This document shows positions 59,646-64,000 of a DNA stretch of 64,000 nucleotides, piece after piece. Each line of letters begins with the position of its first letter. The stretch's first letter is position 1. The stretch comes from Pseudomonadota bacterium. Its GTDB lineage: Bacteria; Pseudomonadota; Gammaproteobacteria; Acidiferrobacterales; Acidiferrobacteraceae. The stretch covers positions 1-64,000 of the forward strand of contig JAJYRD010000017.1 of the NCBI GenBank assembly GCA_021794275.1, given 5' to 3'. A model generated the notes under the pieces. The model was given only the letters and a program-made list of their open reading frames with translations, was not told the origin of the DNA and searched no databases. The position numbers were made by a program, and so were the translations under genes.

Positions 59646-60932
59646 ATGAAATGCGTAAACGACTTCCGCCTCCGCCTCGCAGGACGCGAACTGGTACCCA
59701 TCATTGTCGGCGGTATGGGCGTCGACATCTCGGCTGCGTGTCTGGCGCTTGAAGCAGCTCGCATGGGCGGCATCGGGCATATATCGGACGCCATGGTCCC
59801 CACGGTTTCCGATCGGCGGTTTAGGACAAAGTTCGTTGCGGAAAAGCTTAAGCAATACAAATACAACGTGTTGAACAACGATAAGGCCGATGTCCAATTC
59901 AATCTCGCGCGTCTTGCAGAAGCCACTGCCCTGCATGTCGGCCGCACCATGGAGGCCAAAAAGGGTCCGGGGCTCATCTTCATAAACTGTATGGAGAAAC
60001 TCACCATGAATGCGCCGCGCGAGACCTTGCGCGTCCGGCTTATCGCCGCACTCGACGCGGGCATCGATGGAATTACCTTGGGGGCAGGTCTGCACCTGGG
60101 GTCCCTTTCGCTCGTCCAAGACCATCCCCGGTTTCATGACGCAAAGTTCGGGATAATCGTGTCGTCATTGCGGGCCCTTTTGTTATTTTTGCGTAAGAAC
60201 GCCCGGCTCGGACGCCTCCCTGACTACATCGTCGTCGAAGGGCCATTGGCCGGCGGCCACCTCGGCTTCGGTATGGATTGGGCACAGTACGACTTAAAGA
60301 CGATCGTCGCTGAGATACTCCAATACCTCGCGGAACAAGGGCTCGATATTCCCGTCATACCTGCTGGAGGCATATTCACGGGTAGCGATGCGGTCGAATT
60401 TCTGGAGTCTGGCGCGGGCGCCGTGCAAGTAGCGACCCGTTTTACTGTGACAAACGAGTGCGGGCTGCCCGAAAAGGTGAAGCAGGAGTACCTGCATGCG
60501 CGCGAGGAGGACATAGAGGTCAATCTGATCTCGCCAACCGGTTACCCCATGCGCATGCTAAAGGGCAGCCCCGGCATAGGGGCGGCCATACGACCGAACT
60601 GCGAGGCATACGGCTACCTTCTCGACAACTCGGGCCACTGCGCCTACATAGACGCCTATAATAACGAACGTGAAGCCCGGGGCGCCGATGCCGATTTTTC
60701 GGTAAAGGAAAAAAGTTGCCTCTGTACCCACATGCGCAATTTCGCCATATGGACCTGCGGGCATTACGCCTACCGCCTTAAAGATACGACCCATCTTCTG
60801 CCCGACGGGAGTTACGCTCTCCTCACCGCCGAACATGTTTTCCACGATTACCAGTACAGCAAGGAGCATGAGATTCGCCTACCCGTGCCCGTCGGACCGC
60901 CGGAAGCGGGTCCGGTAAGACAGATTCGCTAG
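59646..60932 (+). CDS. Nitronate monooxygenase-like FMN enzyme with Cys-rich C-terminus
   Basis: This 428-residue flavin enzyme is of the 2-nitropropane dioxygenase/nitronate monooxygenase superfamily. The opening LVPIIVGGMGVDISAACLALEAARMGGIGHIS, the middle VVEGPLAGGHLGFG with its active-site His, and IPVIPAGGIFTGSDAVEFLESGAGAVQVATRF define the barrel. The last 120 residues are unusual: NCEAYGYLL, SCLCTHMRNFAIWTCGHY and other Cys/His residues are not typical of nitronate monooxygenases and may bind a metal. ATG 59646 is preferred; GTG 59589 is an alternative. The substrate is unknown. A related role in enoyl reduction (PfaD/FabK-type) is possible. Confidence 0.78.
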   Translation: MKCVNDFRLRLAGRELVPIIVGGMGVDISAACLALEAARMGGIGHISDAMVPTVSDRRFRTKFVAEKLKQYKYNVLNNDKADVQFNLARLAEATALHVGRTMEAKKGPGLIFINCMEKLTMNAPRETLRVRLIAALDAGIDGITLGAGLHLGSLSLVQDHPRFHDAKFGIIVSSLRALLLFLRKNARLGRLPDYIVVEGPLAGGHLGFGMDWAQYDLKTIVAEILQYLAEQGLDIPVIPAGGIFTGSDAVEFLESGAGAVQVATRFTVTNECGLPEKVKQEYLHAREEDIEVNLISPTGYPMRMLKGSPGIGAAIRPNCEAYGYLLDNSGHCAYIDAYNNEREARGADADFSVKEKSCLCTHMRNFAIWTCGHYAYRLKDTTHLLPDGSYALLTAEHVFHDYQYSKEHEIRLPVPVGPPEAGPVRQIR

Positions 60933-61217
60933 TTTATCCTCCCGGCCACCCAGCCTAGGGCCCTCCAGGTTCGCGGCCTGAAGCTTCCAATAAGACATTT
61001 CTTGCTCAGTCCCCGTGGAAGATCGGGTCGCTACAGAACCCGCGGCGGTGGCGACATGCGCGGCATGCATGTGCTGCCATTTTCGGGGCGTTGCTGCCCG
61101 TAGGTGGAAATGCGGGCCAACTTCTGAAATCCCCGCGCCGCTGACTGGAATACCAAGCTTGGCATACGCTTCCACGACGCCTGCAAACAACGACCGGGCC
61201 CTCTGCTCGTTGGACAA
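60879..61217 (-). CDS. Possible small protein (112 aa), convergent with the NMO-like gene
   Basis: The frame starts MSNEQRARSLFAGVVEAYAKLGIPVSG, which looks protein-like, but continues with lower-quality text and overlaps the 3' end of the NMO-like gene by 54 bases. No family is recognised. It may be a fragment of a lost gene. Confidence 0.3.
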   Translation of the reverse strand: MSNEQRARSLFAGVVEAYAKLGIPVSGAGISEVGPHFHLRAATPRKWQHMHAAHVATAAGSVATRSSTGTEQEMSYWKLQAANLEGPRLGGREDKLANLSYRTRFRRSDGHG

Positions 61218-61516
61218 GTGCGCCCGCGCTAGCTTGGCCCCGAGAGCCGCTGGCTCGCACCCGCTTCGCGGCGACCGGCGCGTTCAAGCGTAGCGTAAGC
61301 CGCGACCCCCTTTGGCTCGACCCCGCACCAATACTGGACGCGCAACTCGTTACATGCGCGGGCCGCCTTGATCCAGTCGGCATGCGAGCGGTGGCGATTC
61401 GGGCCGATTCTCCGGCCACTCGCGTTGCGAGCGCGGCACGCGGTGAGGTAATAATCTGCGTCGGCCGACGATCGGTAAGGGCGTGCCCCCGGAGTATGGC
61501 GGCTTACGGGACCGTA
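61218..61516. other. Intergenic, nothing recognised
   Basis: This gap between the small minus-strand frame and the beta-propeller gene has several short frames on both strands. None is supported. Confidence 0.3.
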
Positions 61517-62677
61517 CTACGAGGCAAGCGCAATCCATAAAGGCCCGGACCCCGGGACGGCGGTCGTGGTGCGCACGGGATCGGCCGAGAGTATCCCGTT
61601 TGTGACGGCGTACGAGGCAAGCGTGTCGCCTCCTTCGTTGGTCACATAAACAAAGTGGCCGCGGACCCCCACCACCACGCAAAACGGCGCAGAACCGCGG
61701 ATGGCATTAGTGGTGCTTAGGGGCGTAGCGGCCGGGAGCCCGTTACTTATTTGATAGGAGGCGATGGTACCCGTGCCCTGATTCGCGACATACAGCGTGC
61801 GCCCAGAGGGACCGAGCGCATCTATGAAGGGGCTCGAGCCGTTGACGGGTGTCGTTGTGGTGACCGGGTACGTCGAGAGTACGCCGTTCGTGATCGCGTA
61901 AGTCGATATGTCGCCCGTGCCCGTGTTCACCACGTAGATATCCTGCCCCGACGAGCTGATGGCTATGCCCATAGGGTTGGTGTTGGGGGTGACCGCCGTG
62001 GTGCTCAGAGGCTTAGTTGCCGGGATTCCGTTCGTAACCGTGTACGAAGCGACATAGCCATCGCCAGATGAACCTGAGCTGAGAAAATAAACCGCGTAAA
62101 GGTGGTCGCCGGAGGGGCTTAGGGTGATACCCGCGATGTAGTAGCCTGTAGCCGGTACCGTTGTGCTCACAGGATCGGTCCCCAAAAGGCCGCTGTGGAT
62201 GGCGTAGGCCGAAACGTCTCCCGCCGCTAGGTTGGCAACATAGGCCAGGGTGTGAGCGCTGTTCAGTATGATCTTGTTAGGAGAGGTCCCCGAAATGGGG
62301 GCCGTCGTGCTTACAGGGACAGCCGAGAGGGTGCCCTGATTCACGGTGTACGTCGACACGTCATCAAATCCCATGTTGGCGACGTACGCAAATCCCCCAT
62401 TGAGGGTGATCCATCGTGGCGATGATGCCGCCTCGGTATCCGTAACGCCCGTCGGCGCAGCGGAGAGCTGACCATTGTTGACGGTGTACGTGGCGATGGT
62501 GCCTGCCTCGCTGTTGGTCACGAACGCAAGCGCGGTAGGTGCGACCGTGCCCGTCGACCGGGAGGGCGCCGAGCCCGTCGACGTGCTATTGCGTGAGGAA
62601 TGGCAGGCAGACAGCGCAAGCCCTGTTGCCAGCAGGACAGCAAGAGAGACGAGCCCCGATATCTTGCGCATACCCAT
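61517..62677 (-). CDS. Beta-propeller lipoprotein (7-bladed, lactonase-like repeats)
   Basis: This 386-residue protein has a lipobox ending LSAC after a signal sequence, so it is lipid-anchored. The mature part is made of seven blade repeats of about 45 residues with the core pattern N-G-L-x-x-x-P-x-STT (for example VNNGQLSAAP, VNQGTLSAVP, ITNGVLSTYP, VTNGILSADP). The same text is typical of cytochrome D1-like/lactonase 7-bladed propellers. ATG 62677 is preferred; ATG 62671 is an alternative. The blades are very alike, which suggests recent internal duplication. The protein lacks the metal ligands of true lactonases that I could check, so a binding or adhesion role is likely. Confidence 0.8.
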   Translation of the reverse strand: MGMRKISGLVSLAVLLATGLALSACHSSRNSTSTGSAPSRSTGTVAPTALAFVTNSEAGTIATYTVNNGQLSAAPTGVTDTEAASSPRWITLNGGFAYVANMGFDDVSTYTVNQGTLSAVPVSTTAPISGTSPNKIILNSAHTLAYVANLAAGDVSAYAIHSGLLGTDPVSTTVPATGYYIAGITLSPSGDHLYAVYFLSSGSSGDGYVASYTVTNGIPATKPLSTTAVTPNTNPMGIAISSSGQDIYVVNTGTGDISTYAITNGVLSTYPVTTTTPVNGSSPFIDALGPSGRTLYVANQGTGTIASYQISNGLPAATPLSTTNAIRGSAPFCVVVGVRGHFVYVTNEGGDTLASYAVTNGILSADPVRTTTAVPGSGPLWIALAS

Positions 62678-63079
62678 GCTCCGACGAGAGGGATAGAGAT
62701 TAAGCCGCAGACCGGGCGAAGCCATCAGTCTTTCGGGACTGGCTTGCTAACGCTAAACCCAATACGACACTTGGGGGCCAAGCCACGCGGGTACGCACCG
62801 TTCAGGGACAGCCCTTTTTCGGCGCCAAGACCATGGACCCGCGATCTCCCGGAGAGCTGCGTCCATCCGCACGCCTCACCCATTGCTCGTGCGCTGACAT
62901 CATGCCTGGGCGCGACCTTGGGTTTTTACGAGAGTAAGCTTGGCGCACACCGTCAACAAATTGAACACGCTCGATTCGTCCAACAACCCACCGAATCCCT
63001 CAACCGACGTCCCACGATGATCCAGGGTTATGTCTTCCCATCACCCTGGGCGTTCACGGGACATACGGCTGAGGTAAGT
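62678..63079. other. Intergenic, nothing recognised
   Basis: This stretch is upstream of the lipoprotein gene. Its promoter must be here, but no box pair stands out. No gene is supported. Confidence 0.3.
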
Positions 63080-63200
63080 CTGGGAAAGCGAGAGTCGTAA
63101 CAGGTGCTCGTTATGCACGGCGATGCACTCCTCGATGGCGGTCGTGATCTCCGGGGTGCTGCGAAAGACACCGTGGCACCTACGATCCGTCATGACGTCG
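63080..63200 (-). pseudogene. IS630-type transposase C-terminal remnant
   Basis: The minus-strand text RRCHGVFRSTPEITTAIEECIAVHNEHL corresponds to the end of IS630/Tc1-family transposases (RGVFRSVxEL..AI..YIA.HN), where the last catalytic Glu lies earlier. Only this part remains, with the reading frame breaking right after it. Confidence 0.5.
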
Positions 63201-63732
63201 CGGAAGATGGAATCGGAAGGCAAAATAAGCGCGCATAGATTGCGCGGTCGTTTGTGGAGATCGTCGCCACCATGCGGCGCAGTACACGCGCCTTTCTTGC
63301 GATTCAGGATATTAAGGCAACCCAATATGTGACATCTTACGTCGCCGCACACCGGCTACTTTTGCCATCGCGTGCGACGTCGTAACAACCGTGGCCATTC
63401 TTATCACGGGCAAAAGAGAGCGCTGCACCCTCCGGCGCTTAATTCGGCTGCAGGCCGCCGAGGCGTATAGGGCGTCGCCACTAGGGTCGACGGGTCGTTT
63501 TGCCGTGCTAATGCTCAGCGCGTTGGCTTCTGAGGCGCGGCCGTTGCTTTGGTTTCGGCCTAACCGATGGACTTAGCGCAGGTTTCCCCATCGCTTCACA
63601 CAACACTTCACATAATGCATTTTTTTGGTCTAAGCTACGCCCATGAACAGCGTTTAAGACCCATTCCTCGCGCCCCCTCCTGGTCAAGTCCAATCTCTGC
63701 TGTAAATTCGATCCGGTAATGACGTCCCTTTT
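63201..63732. other. Stretch of possible IS debris
   Basis: Short frames on both strands are unsupported. It lies between two transposase remnants and may include ends of those elements. A run of T7 near 63621-63627 could belong to a terminator. Confidence 0.3.
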
Positions 63733-64000
63733 CTAGCTCAGCGCCACGATATTATCTCCCGTGTGCATGGGTTGCCGAGTCATCCACCACTCGTGGAATT
63801 CATCCATGTCGAGGTAGCGGCGTTGGGCCCAGCGCTCGTTCTGCTCGGCCAGCAGGCTGCCTACGAAGCGCAAGGCTGACTCGGTGTTCGGGAAGATCCG
63901 GATCACCCCGCTCCCGGCGGCGAATCTCTTCGTTCAGGCGCTCTTGCATGTTGGTGGTCCGCAGCCGCTTACGGTATTTCTCGGGCAGCACCAGCACGCT
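63733..64000 (-). pseudogene. IS256-family transposase C-terminus with a one-base frameshift (partial)
   Basis: Entering from the window edge, the minus-strand frame reads LPEKYRKRLRTTNMQERLNEEIRRRER, the signature end of IS256-type (MULE/Mutator) transposases. One extra G in a G-run near 63906 shifts the frame. The expected continuation (VIRIFPNTESALRFVG, then NERWAQRRYLDMDEFHEWW) is present in the next frame up to the TAG at 63735. The 5' part is outside the window. Other IS256 copies may still be intact. Confidence 0.8.

Noticed and set aside
61517-62677. 6-phosphogluconolactonase
   Set aside because: The blades resemble the propeller, but the protein is a lipid-anchored, repeat-rich lipoprotein and no active-site residues could be confirmed.
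1-64000. CRISPR array, rRNA or tRNA genes
   Set aside because: No regularly spaced direct repeats, rRNA signature sequence or tRNA cloverleaf was found on either strand by eye.

Overview
The window is GC-rich, gammaproteobacterial-type chromosomal DNA. The gene content points to an acidophilic, sulfur-oxidising chemolithotroph, perhaps of the Acidiferrobacter type. The strongest clue is a clear sulfur oxygenase reductase gene with all expected iron and cysteine ligands, followed by an SQR-like flavoprotein. The species assignment is an inference from gene content and base composition and was not tested by any search.

Layout. 0.2-2.7 kb: a divergent MobA/MobL-type relaxase and VirD4/TraG-type coupling protein with a possible oriT between them, then an AsmA-like protein. 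5-13 kb: a six-gene membrane complex related to formate hydrogenlyase/complex I whose large subunit has lost the Ni-Fe cysteines (an Ehr-type complex), followed by a DUF190 PII-like gene. 13.2-17.6 kb, minus strand: a methyltransferase, then an operon sor - SQR-like oxidoreductase - helical protein. 18-30 kb: a beta-oxidation operon headed by a 2332-residue fusion that joins an ETF-quinone oxidoreductase flavoprotein, its FixX-type ferredoxin, two acyl-CoA dehydrogenase-like regions and both ETF subunits. It is followed by thiolase, a FadJ/FadB-type bifunctional enzyme and an acyl-CoA synthetase. 30-39.5 kb: housekeeping genes (prmB, maeB, rpmE), a 176-bp MITE with perfect 17-bp ends and a 9-bp target duplication, a decayed GNAT toxin-like gene, a GH15 glucosidase, and a TPP-enzyme/sugar-acid kinase pair.

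39.5-46.4 kb is an accessory zone of decay. Two paralogous substrate-binding-protein loci have each kept a different gene intact. A third PhnD-like fragment lies on the opposite strand. An AbiEi antitoxin gene has its AbiEii toxin partner fused head-on, by a deletion, to a truncated tyrosine integrase. 46.8-58.6 kb is a secondary-metabolite cluster of the dialkylresorcinol/flexirubin type: darA, darB, a DNA-binding protein, a BtrH-like protein, an ABC exporter, an ACP, a ketosynthase/chain-length-factor-like pair, a halogenase-like flavoprotein and a methyltransferase. The rest holds a nitronate-monooxygenase-like gene, a beta-propeller lipoprotein and IS630 and IS256 transposase remnants.

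How it fits together. SOR and the SQR-like enzyme would feed electrons from sulfur into the quinone pool. The fused acyl-CoA dehydrogenase chain would deliver fatty-acid electrons to the same pool. The Ehr-like complex would couple an unknown redox reaction to ion pumping. No tRNA, rRNA or CRISPR array was seen.
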